Shown one piece after another: positions 36,378 through 45,204 of a DNA stretch of 64,000 nucleotides. The DNA lies in contig JAFIEZ010000006.1 in the NCBI GenBank assembly GCA_020832235.1, positions 1 through 64,000 on the forward strand, read 5' to 3'. Position 1 is the first letter of the stretch. Each line of letters begins with the position of its first letter. This stretch comes from Bacteroidota bacterium. GTDB taxonomy: Bacteria > Bacteroidota > Rhodothermia > Balneolales > HLUCCA01. The notes under the pieces were generated by a model. That model saw only the letters and a program-made list of their open reading frames with translations. It had not been told where the DNA came from and ran no database searches. Made by a program: the position numbers and the translations under genes.

Positions 36378-36422
36378 GTTAGATTGTGTTGTTAGTAAAG
36401 CAAACTAAACAACACATCTAAC
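36378..36422 (+). promoter_or_regulatory. Long hairpin ending 5 nt before a start codon
   Basis: GTTAGATTGTGTTGTT (36378-36393) pairs with AACAACACATCTAAC (36408-36422) with one bulged T. The arm ends 5 nt before the ATG at 36428, so in a transcript it would hide the ribosome-binding region. It also lies 42 bp past the glgP stop and could mark that transcript's end. No T-tract follows. Confidence 0.55.
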
Positions 36423-36427
36423 TGAAT

Positions 36428-37618
36428 ATGAAATACTTACGTACGATAACTTTCTCACTGACAATTGCATTATTGTCGGTAGCATGCGCTGATGCCAATC
36501 ATGCGGAAAATGAACGCAGTATTGCGCCAATGGCCGAGCCCGGCCACTACTTTGCTGTTCCGGTTAATGCCGGACAACTCATACAAACCGAGGAAATATC
36601 GGTTCGTTTAGATGAAGTCGTGTCTGGTCTCGGTATCATTTGGGGCATGGCGTTTTTACCAGACGGCTCTGTTTTATTGACCGAACGTCAGGGCAGTTTG
36701 AGAATTGTGCGAAACGGTCAGCTGCAGGAAGAGCCTATTACCGGTCTGCCCGATATTTATGCTGTTGGACAGGGTGGCCTGCTAGACGTAACCATACATC
36801 CAAATTTTGAAGAAAATGGATGGGTATACCTCAGCTATTCGGCACGTACCCCCGAAGGTCTGGGCTATGTGGAAATCATGCGGGCTCGACTAGACGGTAA
36901 TCAGTTAATTGATCGTGAAATTCTTTTTCAAGAATCCCCCGCTTTAAGTGCACGGCACCACTTCGGAAACCGAATTGTATTCGACAATGACGGTTACATG
37001 TTTTTCACCATTGGCGACCGTGGTGTAATGCAAAAAGCGCAACAATTAGACAACTACGGCGGTAAGGTATTTCGCTTACATGATGATGGACGTATTCCAT
37101 CCGACAACCCATTTGTAGGTCGCGAAGATGCCCTGGATGAGATCTTCACCTATGGAAATCGCAATCCGCAAGGCATGATTCTGCACCCTGAAACCGGAGA
37201 AATCTGGACACACGAACATGGTCCGCGTGGTGGCGATGAACTCAATGTAATGCGTGCAGGATTGAATTACGGCTGGCCTGAAATCACCTACGGTATCAAT
37301 TACAATGGCACCATCATTACGGAGGAAACAGAGCGTGAAGGAATGGAGCAACCGCTGCACCAATGGACACCCTCCATCGCTCCATCAGGCATGGTTTATG
37401 TCACCAGCGAACGTTATCCGGCCTGGCAAGGCAATCTTCTCATTGGTACATTGGCTCCACAGTACCTGCATCGAGCGGTTTTAGACGGTGAACGGGTTAT
37501 TCACGAAGAAGAAATGTTCAAACCCATAGGCAGAGTGAGAGATGTGCGACAAGCTCCTGATGGATTTATTTACTTCTCCACAGACAATGGTAGTGTATTC
37601 AGAATTCTGCCTGAATGA
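36428..37618 (+). CDS. PQQ-type sugar (aldose/sorbosone) dehydrogenase lipoprotein
   Basis: The 396-residue protein is of the soluble glucose/sorbosone dehydrogenase (GSDH, YliI-like) family, a six-bladed propeller that oxidises aldoses with PQQ. The lipobox LSVAC gives Cys20. Family marks include WGMAFLPDGSVLLTERQG, GLLDVTIHPNF, YGNRNPQG, the HEHGPRGGDELN segment with catalytic-type His, and NYGWPEITYG. It follows glgP by 93 bp behind a hairpin. Whether the cell makes PQQ cannot be judged here. Confidence 0.92.
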   Translation: MKYLRTITFSLTIALLSVACADANHAENERSIAPMAEPGHYFAVPVNAGQLIQTEEISVRLDEVVSGLGIIWGMAFLPDGSVLLTERQGSLRIVRNGQLQEEPITGLPDIYAVGQGGLLDVTIHPNFEENGWVYLSYSARTPEGLGYVEIMRARLDGNQLIDREILFQESPALSARHHFGNRIVFDNDGYMFFTIGDRGVMQKAQQLDNYGGKVFRLHDDGRIPSDNPFVGREDALDEIFTYGNRNPQGMILHPETGEIWTHEHGPRGGDELNVMRAGLNYGWPEITYGINYNGTIITEETEREGMEQPLHQWTPSIAPSGMVYVTSERYPAWQGNLLIGTLAPQYLHRAVLDGERVIHEEEMFKPIGRVRDVRQAPDGFIYFSTDNGSVFRILPE

Positions 37619-37625
37619 TCTACAT

Positions 37626-38441
37626 TTAATTCAGCACAAAGCGGAATGTTATAACGCCGAACTGACTTTCTTCCGGCATATTCGAAGGTAACCGCGAAAA
37701 TCTCCAGCTTCTTAGCGTTCGTATGACCTCAGCTTCAAGCTCCGGGTTCATACGGCGCAAAGGCTGAATTCTACCCACGCTGCCATCCGGGCGCACTTCG
37801 AAACGAATCGTAATGACGGCTTCCACTTCAACCGTATAGTTAGGCAGCGGCTGTACCAGTGGAGATCGCTGAACGTCTCCCTCCCACTCCAATTGGTAGG
37901 GTGCTGAGCGCACAGGGTCGAGACTTGTGCCCTGGTCTGCATCCACACGCCCTCGAATTCCCCTTATATCGCCGCTGGTTTCCGCTCCTTCGCGCTCAAC
38001 TTCATCTTGTTCCGCACGTTGGCGAACAGGTGGAATTTCAGGACTGATATCTTGCTGAGTAACCGTTGGATCAACGATCTCTGTTTCAGGAGTAGGGATA
38101 ACTTCCTCGCGCACATCCTCAACTTGCTCCGGCAAATTTACCTCCTTGGCAATTTCTTGCCGCGTCTGCTCTGGACGCTCCACAGGCTGAGGAAGTGGTT
38201 CCGGTTCAGGCGTTTGCTCTCTGGCCGGGTTTGGCCTTGTAGCTACCTCCGGATTTCGCTGAGGATTAAACTGTGCAACAGCACCATCACTAAATTCACC
38301 TAGGGTAATCTCGATTAAGGCTACACGGTCTGTATCAGTCTTACCCGCATAAATTAGCAGGGTAAGAATAATTATAACCACATTCACCAGAGAGGTGAAT
38401 GCAATGCCAAATCGTTCTTCTTCGGTGAATTTCCGTTTCAT
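37626..38441 (-). CDS. tonB: TonB-type energy transducer
   Basis: TonB carries the energy of the ExbB/ExbD motor to outer-membrane receptors. The 271-residue protein has one N-terminal membrane helix (about 14-32), a Pro/Glu/Arg-rich periplasmic linker (about 60-190, many PEPEPLPQP-like units), and a C-terminal TonB domain with VEAVITIRFEVRPDGSVG and RTLRSWRFSRLP. It starts 1 bp after exbD and ends the long minus-strand operon. Receptors in the window are at 5627 and possibly 41660. Confidence 0.93.
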   Translation of the reverse strand: MKRKFTEEERFGIAFTSLVNVVIIILTLLIYAGKTDTDRVALIEITLGEFSDGAVAQFNPQRNPEVATRPNPAREQTPEPEPLPQPVERPEQTRQEIAKEVNLPEQVEDVREEVIPTPETEIVDPTVTQQDISPEIPPVRQRAEQDEVEREGAETSGDIRGIRGRVDADQGTSLDPVRSAPYQLEWEGDVQRSPLVQPLPNYTVEVEAVITIRFEVRPDGSVGRIQPLRRMNPELEAEVIRTLRSWRFSRLPSNMPEESQFGVITFRFVLN

Positions 38442-38442
38442 A

Positions 38443-38853
38443 TTAGCGCGACCCCATTTCTGTGGCCATCATGATATTTAGATTTAACGCCTTGGCTATG
38501 TTCATCACGCGCACCGCATCATCAACTTTAGCATCACGGTCGGCACGAAGTACTAATGTAGTCTGTGGATTATCGCGATACTCTTCTCGTATCTTTGAAG
38601 CCAGTTGTGCACGGGGCGTAAGGTCACCAGCCACATAAAATGTACCGTCAGCTGTTACAGTTACACTAATATGTCTGCGTTCAGTGGTTACCTGTGAGTC
38701 GGCCTGAGGTACGTTCACACGAATGGCGAAATTGGTAACAAATGAAGAAGTCAGCAGAAAGAAAATCAGCAATAACAACACAATGTCTGTTAAAGACGAC
38801 TGCGTGAAAAGCGCTAAAGGCTTTCTGGTATTTTTTTCGTCTCTGAAGTTCAT
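38443..38853 (-). CDS. exbD: ExbD/TolR biopolymer transport protein
   Basis: The 136-residue motor subunit has a single membrane helix (SLTDIVLLLLIFFLLTSSFV) with the essential proton-path Asp at its start. The periplasmic domain has VNVPQADS and VLRADRDAKV. Its ATG overlaps the exbB stop by 4 nt and tonB follows after 1 bp, so the three make one unit. Confidence 0.95.
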   Translation of the reverse strand: MNFRDEKNTRKPLALFTQSSLTDIVLLLLIFFLLTSSFVTNFAIRVNVPQADSQVTTERRHISVTVTADGTFYVAGDLTPRAQLASKIREEYRDNPQTTLVLRADRDAKVDDAVRVMNIAKALNLNIMMATEMGSR

Positions 38854-39575
38854 ACTTTTGGAACAGGAGGTTTCTTAGCCGCGGGTTTTTGAAGCAATTC
38901 CATGAACTCAGTGGATGATACCTCGAGTCCAAACACCATTCTGTTAATTTTGTTAAGCAGGTAGTTGTAGAAACCAAATGCTATAATACCAACGAATAAT
39001 CCAAATGCCGTTGTTATTAACGCTTCCCAGATACCACCAGCCAAAACACTAGGGTTAACGTTACCTTGTAGATTCTGGATTTGCATAAAGGCAGAAATCA
39101 TACCTGTTACTGTACCCAAAAATCCAAGAAGAGGTGCAACGCCTGCTACCGTAGCCAACCAATCCATTCTGTTTTCAAGCCTGTATGTTTCTTTCTTACC
39201 TGCATTTTTAATGGCTTCCTCAATATCCGTAAGCGGTCTTCCTAATCTGGATATTCCCTGTTTAAGAATTCTTGCTAACGGCTTGTCTTTTTTGTCGCAA
39301 TAAAGCATAGCCTGACGAGTTTCACCGGCACGAAGCATGGCTTCCACGTTTGTAAGAAATTCCTCGTTATCCATTTGGGCATTGTTTAGGAACCTCCATC
39401 GTTCTGCAATAACATAAATTGCCAGAATCCACAGCAATGCTATCGGAATCATGACCACACCGCCCTCAATCAGAATTTCAAATAACCTCATAGATGTTTG
39501 CGGGTCGTCGGCAAACATCGTGGTATCAGCATCAGCGATGCCGCTTTGCAATAAAAGCATGAACGTCATGAACAT
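38850..39575 (-). CDS. exbB: ExbB/TolQ/MotA proton-channel protein
   Basis: The 241-residue protein has three membrane segments: about 36-58, 136-160 (VAGVAPLLGFLGTVTGMISAF, the family signature) and 183-205. It forms the pentameric channel around ExbD. It lies 46 bp downstream of the HU/SPOR gene and overlaps exbD. The gene order HU-SPOR, exbB, exbD, tonB suggests a dedicated envelope energy module. Confidence 0.95.
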   Translation of the reverse strand: MFMTFMLLLQSGIADADTTMFADDPQTSMRLFEILIEGGVVMIPIALLWILAIYVIAERWRFLNNAQMDNEEFLTNVEAMLRAGETRQAMLYCDKKDKPLARILKQGISRLGRPLTDIEEAIKNAGKKETYRLENRMDWLATVAGVAPLLGFLGTVTGMISAFMQIQNLQGNVNPSVLAGGIWEALITTAFGLFVGIIAFGFYNYLLNKINRMVFGLEVSSTEFMELLQKPAAKKPPVPKV

Positions 39576-39621
39576 AGTGTGGTTTAGCGTTTAGGTTGAA
39601 TAAGAGTATGGTTTATTTTCA

Positions 39622-41457
39622 TCAATTGATTCTGGCGGGAAAATTTCGGGAGCGATAGGGTTCTGGAAGTTGAGCTGCTTGTCTTTGAGCTTCCGCAAAG
39701 GTTTCGAACTGACCAATACCTACCCTGTAGGTTATACGGTTATTGACGCGAGCCTCTACAACTACACAACGTAAATCAAGCCTTGCTATTTCATCGCACT
39801 GAATATTTCCATCAACCCGATTAGGCAGAGAGTGTACAACAATCGAGAAAACCCTCCCTTCCATAGGTTGAGCCTCTCCGCGGAGTCCGAACCTGCTGGC
39901 ACTTTGAGATTCCGCCACTGTTTCTGAGCTTGAAGCTTCCGCTCTGGACCCAACTGGTCTGGGTTCTTCCCAGTTTGTAGCCGCAGCTAGGTCTAATTCA
40001 GCCTGAGTAGGTTCTGCTGTTTCTGCGGGCTCAGATATAACAGCCGGAACATCCTCATTTTCGGTTACTTCATCAAGCATAGCTTGCGATAATCCGGCCT
40101 CCGGTAATATACCTGCCGTCGGCAATGGTTCAGGCTGCGAACCCAAATACCACCAAACTCCGGCTGCAATAAGTACTACGGCAGCAACCGTGATTATCAC
40201 TACGGCAAAATTCGATTCTCCTTTACGACGATCGCCCGGCAACGGCCTTTCTTTAGCCGCTTCCTGCGCATCTGACCCCTCCACGGCTTCTGCAGCAACA
40301 CCCGCAGCTTTAAATTCGTCTGCAGGCTTATCTTTTGATTTCACAGGAGGCACAGCTGGTGTTTTTTTACCTACTATACTTCCAACTTTTATAACCGGCT
40401 CTGGTTTTTTCACCGTCTTCTGTGAAGCTGCATCAGCAAGATTCTGTTTTTGAGTGGTTTCATCTGCATTTTCACGTTGATCCATTTTCGTGAAATCCAG
40501 TTCCGATTCAGAATCGTCCGTACCACTTAATTCATGTTCAGGCTCATCGGCCTTAATTTCCTCATCGGCAGGGCCATCTTCAGACGGGGAATTTGCCGAA
40601 ACATCCGATTCTGCTGAGTAAGTTAGGGCTTCATCAAGATCAATATATTCTTCTTCCGACTCTGTCTGTGACTTATTGGTTAACCCCTCTTCTGCTTCTG
40701 GCTTTGCTTCCGTATCGTCAACATTTTCAGCCTGATCTGTTTTGCTGACTCTACTGGCAATAAATGAATCTAGCTTTGCATCTGCCTCATTTTTAACACC
40801 GGAGTCAGTATCGTCTGATTCTAGTACTTCTGCAAAAACATCTTCGTCGGCATCGTGACCTTCCACCTCAGCTTCTGGGGCACCATCATCTTTTATAATT
40901 TCATTTTCGTCAGCCGATTCATCAAAACTAAATGACGTTTTAGGGCTCACCTCATCCTCTTTTATTCCAAAAGGGTCTTCCTCCGGGCTCAATTCCTCCT
41001 GCAGAGCACCCTCGGTTTCATTTACTTCCTCTCGTGTTGAATCTCTGGAGGTATCGCTATGCCGTTCAGATATCGTTTCTGCAGAACCCTCCTCAGTTAC
41101 ATCTGGCTCATTTGCCACTCCCTCATCAACAATAATGGTTCCCGCCTTTTTCAATGGCTTCTGAGTGGTTTCATCTAACTCGTCATCAACTACCGACTTG
41201 GCCTCATTGACATCAATATCCGGCATACCTTCATAATTGTAATTGATTTCCGCTGCCAGGCGGTCATCAGCACTGAATTGAAGCTCACCGTCTTTACGTA
41301 AAAAAGTACCAAACCCTTCAATCTTATAGGGCTTACCATCTTCTGTAGAGTTGATGATTTCTGAAATTAAGCCGTTGAGATGGATGCCGGTGATTTTTTC
41401 ATCTTGACCTAGTTCTGCTGAAAGGAGTTTGAGAAACTTAGCATGGGTAATTTTCAT
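39622..41457 (-). CDS. HU-like / SPOR-domain membrane protein with long acidic linker
   Basis: The 611-residue protein has three parts. Residues 1-95 form an HU/CCDC81-like fold (ITHAKFLKLLSAELGQ, YKIEGFGTFLRKDG). Residues about 100-410 are an acidic Glu/Asp/Ser-rich disordered linker. A membrane helix (about 416-437, VVIITVAAVVLIAAGVWWYLG) leads to a periplasmic C-terminal SPOR domain (about 533-611, FSIVVHSL to QTEAQ-like FETFAEAQRQA). SPOR domains bind denuded septal peptidoglycan, so the protein could tie a cytoplasmic partner or DNA to division sites. The ATG overlaps the small HU-like gene by 4 nt. Confidence 0.85.
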   Translation of the reverse strand: MKITHAKFLKLLSAELGQDEKITGIHLNGLISEIINSTEDGKPYKIEGFGTFLRKDGELQFSADDRLAAEINYNYEGMPDIDVNEAKSVVDDELDETTQKPLKKAGTIIVDEGVANEPDVTEEGSAETISERHSDTSRDSTREEVNETEGALQEELSPEEDPFGIKEDEVSPKTSFSFDESADENEIIKDDGAPEAEVEGHDADEDVFAEVLESDDTDSGVKNEADAKLDSFIASRVSKTDQAENVDDTEAKPEAEEGLTNKSQTESEEEYIDLDEALTYSAESDVSANSPSEDGPADEEIKADEPEHELSGTDDSESELDFTKMDQRENADETTQKQNLADAASQKTVKKPEPVIKVGSIVGKKTPAVPPVKSKDKPADEFKAAGVAAEAVEGSDAQEAAKERPLPGDRRKGESNFAVVIITVAAVVLIAAGVWWYLGSQPEPLPTAGILPEAGLSQAMLDEVTENEDVPAVISEPAETAEPTQAELDLAAATNWEEPRPVGSRAEASSSETVAESQSASRFGLRGEAQPMEGRVFSIVVHSLPNRVDGNIQCDEIARLDLRCVVVEARVNNRITYRVGIGQFETFAEAQRQAAQLPEPYRSRNFPARIN

Positions 41458-41654
41458 TTTTTCTCCTTCTGCTGTTTAAATACTATGACATCTTTTGGAG
41501 GTGTCATTACGGCATTTCCAGCATCTGACTTTGACGCTTTCTGCTTTATATGTTCAAGCTTAAATGAACCAAGACCTTCAAGTGTTACGGTATTGTTGAG
41601 CAACACTTGCTTTCTGACGACCGCCATAAAGGCTTTTTCAAAGACCCTATCCAT
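41454..41654 (-). CDS. Small HU-like protein
   Basis: The 66-residue product shares the second half of the HU-type fold with its neighbour: VTLEGLGSFKLEHIKQ, then PPKDVIVFKQ. It is shorter than HU (90 residues) and lacks part of the N-terminal helices. It overlaps the HU/SPOR gene by 4 nt and starts 5 bp past the barrel gene, which supports a real, co-translated gene. It may pair with the HU-like domain of the next protein. Confidence 0.78.
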   Translation of the reverse strand: MDRVFEKAFMAVVRKQVLLNNTVTLEGLGSFKLEHIKQKASKSDAGNAVMTPPKDVIVFKQQKEKK

Positions 41655-41659
41655 ATTTT

Positions 41660-43426
41660 TTATAGTTTTATCATGATACCACCGAATACCTGTGCAGGTA
41701 ACTCTTTATAACCGGTCCACTGTGAGTACGACTGATTAAGCATATTGGTAATTTTTATGTATGCACCAATGTCACGCGATGCCCATACATCGACCTTTGA
41801 CCCAACCAATAAAAATCCATTTTCTGACCTGCCGGGTTCTACTTTTCTAGACCCCGTATAATCTGCCCAAACGTGAAATCGCAATCTTTCGGAGTGGCGA
41901 TATATACCGCCTGCCGATATTCCCACATTCTCTCTGAAGGCTATTCGATCTCCGTTAGCATCTGTTGAAGATTGTATGTAAATACCACCGAACGCATTCA
42001 ATCGCTCCGGAATGAAATCGTACCAGGTACTCAGGTCCCATCGAAATATATTAGCCTCCGGCAAATAATTAAATGTCAGCAGGTCGTCCGTACCAGGTTG
42101 TAGTGAAAATGCCACATGGCGGGTGTATCTGGAAAACGTGATGCCACTTTGGACCCTAAAACCTTGCATAACCTCAAATTCGGCCCCACCTCGCAAACGA
42201 ATTCCTCTCTCGTTCTCGGGCATGGCATAAGAAAATATCCTTCGGTTAATTTCAGACATGCCTTCGATTCCCGCATTTTCCACAAACCCGGCAGCAGTTG
42301 CTCGAAGTGTCAAACGGTCGCTAATATCATAGCGCAATCCAAGCTCGGGATACATAAAAACTTGTGATGATTTAACAGCATCGCTACCGTAATACCCTCT
42401 TATTCCAACTTCAGCGCGAAGTGCATGGCCTATTCTGGCGCGGAAAGTAAAACCGGCGTCACTAACTAGCCAGGGATCACTTTCACCGCCAGCCAGTTCA
42501 GTTGAACCATATCTTGCACCAGCCGATACCGTAAACACATGACCGGGCAGCGACCCGGTCCAGCTGTTTTGAAGTCTCGCTGTGAGCAACTGCTCCTGAA
42601 AAGTATTGGATCCTGAAATGGCAGGAAGTCCCAAGCCTGCTACTTCGCCTGTTTCGGCATTAAAAGACCTGTAACCCAATTGAATATCCGTAAAACTTAG
42701 TGCGTTACGAGTATTTCTGTAGCCGGCGTGTACACCTAGCGATTCAATATTGTTATCCGGTGATGAGACAAGTAGTATTGGGCCGACCGGATCGGCTTGG
42801 ATTGTGGTAATTGGGAGGTGGTTTCGATCGGAACGACCCGTGAAACCGACTTCCCACCTGCTCCTTTTTCCTGCATAATGTATTGCTCGAAAGGAACCAT
42901 CCATATTCCGGAATGAGCTGGTTTGATCGGTATCACCTTCAAGATAGCTGCCGCTTGAAAAGTTATGAAATGTTCCTGCCAGTACAGTGCGCTCGCTAAT
43001 TGGCAGTTCTGCGTACACATCTGCTTCAGGAGACATGTAATTCCCAATTCCTGTAGTAGACCATAATCTAAAACGCTCTGGTTTGCTATAAAACCGAAAT
43101 GGGGGTGGTGCCGGTCTGTCCAGCTCACTTACAGGTAAACTGGCCACAACCTGCTCAGGCGTTTCGATAAAGGGCATACGATTCGGATCTATCTGAAATA
43201 CTCTTGGTCGGGGACTGAAGCCAAGAATTGGCTGTCTGGTAATACCCGGAAAACGCACCTCGAAATCACCCCGAATTTCAATATCCTGCGGATCAATATC
43301 GGGCAGCAGTGTGGTTGGAGTAGCGTCCTGGGCAACAAGAACTGTTACCGGAACAAAACTCAGCAAACAAACGGTTAAAAAACGCTTCAAGGTGACTGCA
43401 AAAGTTGTAGGTGAGGGGGTATTCAT
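41660..43426 (-). CDS. Outer-membrane beta-barrel protein, TonB-receptor-like without plug
   Basis: The 588-residue protein has a signal peptide (about 12-32, ending VLVAQ), a Pro-rich N-terminal stretch (about 35-110), then alternating amphipathic strands. It ends FGGIMIKL, a barrel-terminal strand, and has NMLNQSYSQWTGY as in TonB-dependent receptor C-termini. There is no plug domain or TonB box that I can see. It leads directly into HU-like, HU/SPOR, exbB, exbD and tonB genes, so it may be part of that complex rather than a nutrient receptor. Confidence 0.8.
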   Translation of the reverse strand: MNTPSPTTFAVTLKRFLTVCLLSFVPVTVLVAQDATPTTLLPDIDPQDIEIRGDFEVRFPGITRQPILGFSPRPRVFQIDPNRMPFIETPEQVVASLPVSELDRPAPPPFRFYSKPERFRLWSTTGIGNYMSPEADVYAELPISERTVLAGTFHNFSSGSYLEGDTDQTSSFRNMDGSFRAIHYAGKRSRWEVGFTGRSDRNHLPITTIQADPVGPILLVSSPDNNIESLGVHAGYRNTRNALSFTDIQLGYRSFNAETGEVAGLGLPAISGSNTFQEQLLTARLQNSWTGSLPGHVFTVSAGARYGSTELAGGESDPWLVSDAGFTFRARIGHALRAEVGIRGYYGSDAVKSSQVFMYPELGLRYDISDRLTLRATAAGFVENAGIEGMSEINRRIFSYAMPENERGIRLRGGAEFEVMQGFRVQSGITFSRYTRHVAFSLQPGTDDLLTFNYLPEANIFRWDLSTWYDFIPERLNAFGGIYIQSSTDANGDRIAFRENVGISAGGIYRHSERLRFHVWADYTGSRKVEPGRSENGFLLVGSKVDVWASRDIGAYIKITNMLNQSYSQWTGYKELPAQVFGGIMIKL

Positions 43427-43479
43427 CGTATGAAGTTATAAGATAAGGATTCTTAATGGTTCTGCATTATTCTTCTCCA

Positions 43480-44535
43480 TCAACGAATCAGTTCCGAAAA
43501 AGGTATTTCTTCGTCTGTATCATCACTTTTTTTCAAGTGATTTACTACGTAAAGAATCAGTGCTGCGAGCAGTATGGTAAAAAGGTTAGCAAAGTGGTTA
43601 ACGGTAGCATAGCTGAGTGCAGTCATCACAGGTACTCCATAAAGCACATAAAGCCCTTGCTGTACCATGTAATGATAGGTGCCAATTCCTCCGGGGGATG
43701 GAAGCATAACACCCACAGCGCCAATAACCGTAATGGCAAAAGCCTGTTCCCAGCCGAATCCGTAATCAATGTGAAAATTGAACGCGTAAAAAGGCAGCAG
43801 CGACATGGCAACATACCCCGTCCAGATGACGACGGTATATAGCAAAAACAACGGCCAGTTTCTCAGATTTCGGATAGATATTACCCCACGAACAAAGTTT
43901 TTTATAACCAGTAGAAACCGGGTTTCGTTGGAGTCTTTGCGTAGTGGGTCACCACTTTTCCGACTTCGGTACTTTCTCAGATACAACAGCATGATAAAAA
44001 CGATAATGCCACTAATACTAAGAAACAGGATACCAGTAGTGGATGTGAGTGCAGAAATATACGCGGCACCTTCTTGTCCAAAAATCTGATTAAGCACTCG
44101 TTCATCACGTACCAATAAAATCACGGTTACAAGCAGCATACCCAACATCATCAGAAGGTCAATAACACGCTCCTGAACTACCGTTCCGAATAAACGGGAG
44201 CTCTCTATTCCGCTTTTCCGCGAAACATATAAGGCGCGGAGCAGCTCACCGGCACGCGGCACAACCGTATTCGCTGCAAGCCCATACATCACGCCCGAGA
44301 AAAGGACCCTTCTTTCCTGGGCACCTCCTGTTTCATCATCCAGCACCATTTTCCATCGCTCGGCCCTCGCAAAATTACCAGCCAATACAATTAAAATGAA
44401 AGGGATTACCCACCCGTACGAAATAGCACCCAACTGCTGTATTACTTCTTGCAAATCGGCTTCACGTAAACTTAGCCATATAAAAAGCGAGGCTACAGTA
44501 ACTCCGAGCAGTACATGAAGTATACGTTTTGCCAT
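43480..44535 (-). CDS. Lysylphosphatidylglycerol synthase TM-region / flippase-like protein
   Basis: This 351-residue inner-membrane protein has about eight hydrophobic helices. ARAERWKMVLDDE, VLFSGVMYGLAANTVVPRAGELLRALYVS and LPSPGGIGTYHYMVQQGL match the UPF0104/YbhN (LPG_synthase_TM) family, which is linked to lipid flipping. There is no soluble synthase domain. It starts 3 bp after lolA and precedes the barrel gene by 53 bp. Confidence 0.88.
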   Translation of the reverse strand: MAKRILHVLLGVTVASLFIWLSLREADLQEVIQQLGAISYGWVIPFILIVLAGNFARAERWKMVLDDETGGAQERRVLFSGVMYGLAANTVVPRAGELLRALYVSRKSGIESSRLFGTVVQERVIDLLMMLGMLLVTVILLVRDERVLNQIFGQEGAAYISALTSTTGILFLSISGIIVFIMLLYLRKYRSRKSGDPLRKDSNETRFLLVIKNFVRGVISIRNLRNWPLFLLYTVVIWTGYVAMSLLPFYAFNFHIDYGFGWEQAFAITVIGAVGVMLPSPGGIGTYHYMVQQGLYVLYGVPVMTALSYATVNHFANLFTILLAALILYVVNHLKKSDDTDEEIPFSELIR

Positions 44536-44538
44536 TAA

Positions 44539-45204
44539 CTATTCGCGTAAATCTACAATTTCAGCTCCCTGTGGCGGAAGCAATTCAAAGCGACTTGCAT
44601 CAATAGCACTGAATCTGCCAAATCTAAACATGGTACGTACGCTGTTATCCATTTGGTCTATCGCATCAATCTGCATAGGATTACCTTCTCTGGTCAGACG
44701 AATTTCTACTTGCTGAAAAAGTTCAAACGGATCGTCGGAGGTAATCATGATGGTCGTGCTTCCATCTGAATTCAACTGATCGGTGCTGTTAAATGCTTCA
44801 TTATCGCTGGCAAAAAAACGGGACGGAGCAAATTCATCTTCATCTGCATCGTAATAACTTATTATGACACGGTTTTGACGGATATTCAGCACGGTAGATG
44901 TAGCTCCACTAACAACCACCACCTGGTCGGGTGTTTCAATACGGTACCGATCACGGGCAAACCATATCGTGCCGTAGACTTCGGTAGTTTCTCCACTAAA
45001 AGAATCCGTAAAAAAATGGCTCATCTCTGCCCGGAACATCACATCCTGAGCGAACTGCTGTTTTAGCCGTTCCAAAGCTGGAGAATCGTTAACCACGTTG
45101 CCATATAATGAAGCTGGAAATAAGACAGCCGCAAAAAGCAGAGTTAGATACACGAGTTTATTCAAGATCGAGGTTGCGCAAATGTTCATATAGTTCGTCT
45201 TCAT
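44539..45204 (-). CDS. LolA-like outer-membrane lipoprotein carrier
   Basis: LolA escorts lipoproteins across the periplasm. The 221-residue product has a signal peptide (about 12-36, VYLTLLFAAVLFPASLYG) and the half-barrel pattern with FRAEMSHFFTDS, YGTIWFARDRYRIETPDQVVV and VEIRLTREGNPMQIDAIDQ. The ATG lies 47 bp inside the end of ftsK in another frame; a second ATG at 45189 is possible. The ftsK-lolA order is common in Bacteroidota from memory. The releasing permease candidate is at 24267. Confidence 0.85.
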   Translation of the reverse strand: MKTNYMNICATSILNKLVYLTLLFAAVLFPASLYGNVVNDSPALERLKQQFAQDVMFRAEMSHFFTDSFSGETTEVYGTIWFARDRYRIETPDQVVVVSGATSTVLNIRQNRVIISYYDADEDEFAPSRFFASDNEAFNSTDQLNSDGSTTIMITSDDPFELFQQVEIRLTREGNPMQIDAIDQMDNSVRTMFRFGRFSAIDASRFELLPPQGAEIVDLRE

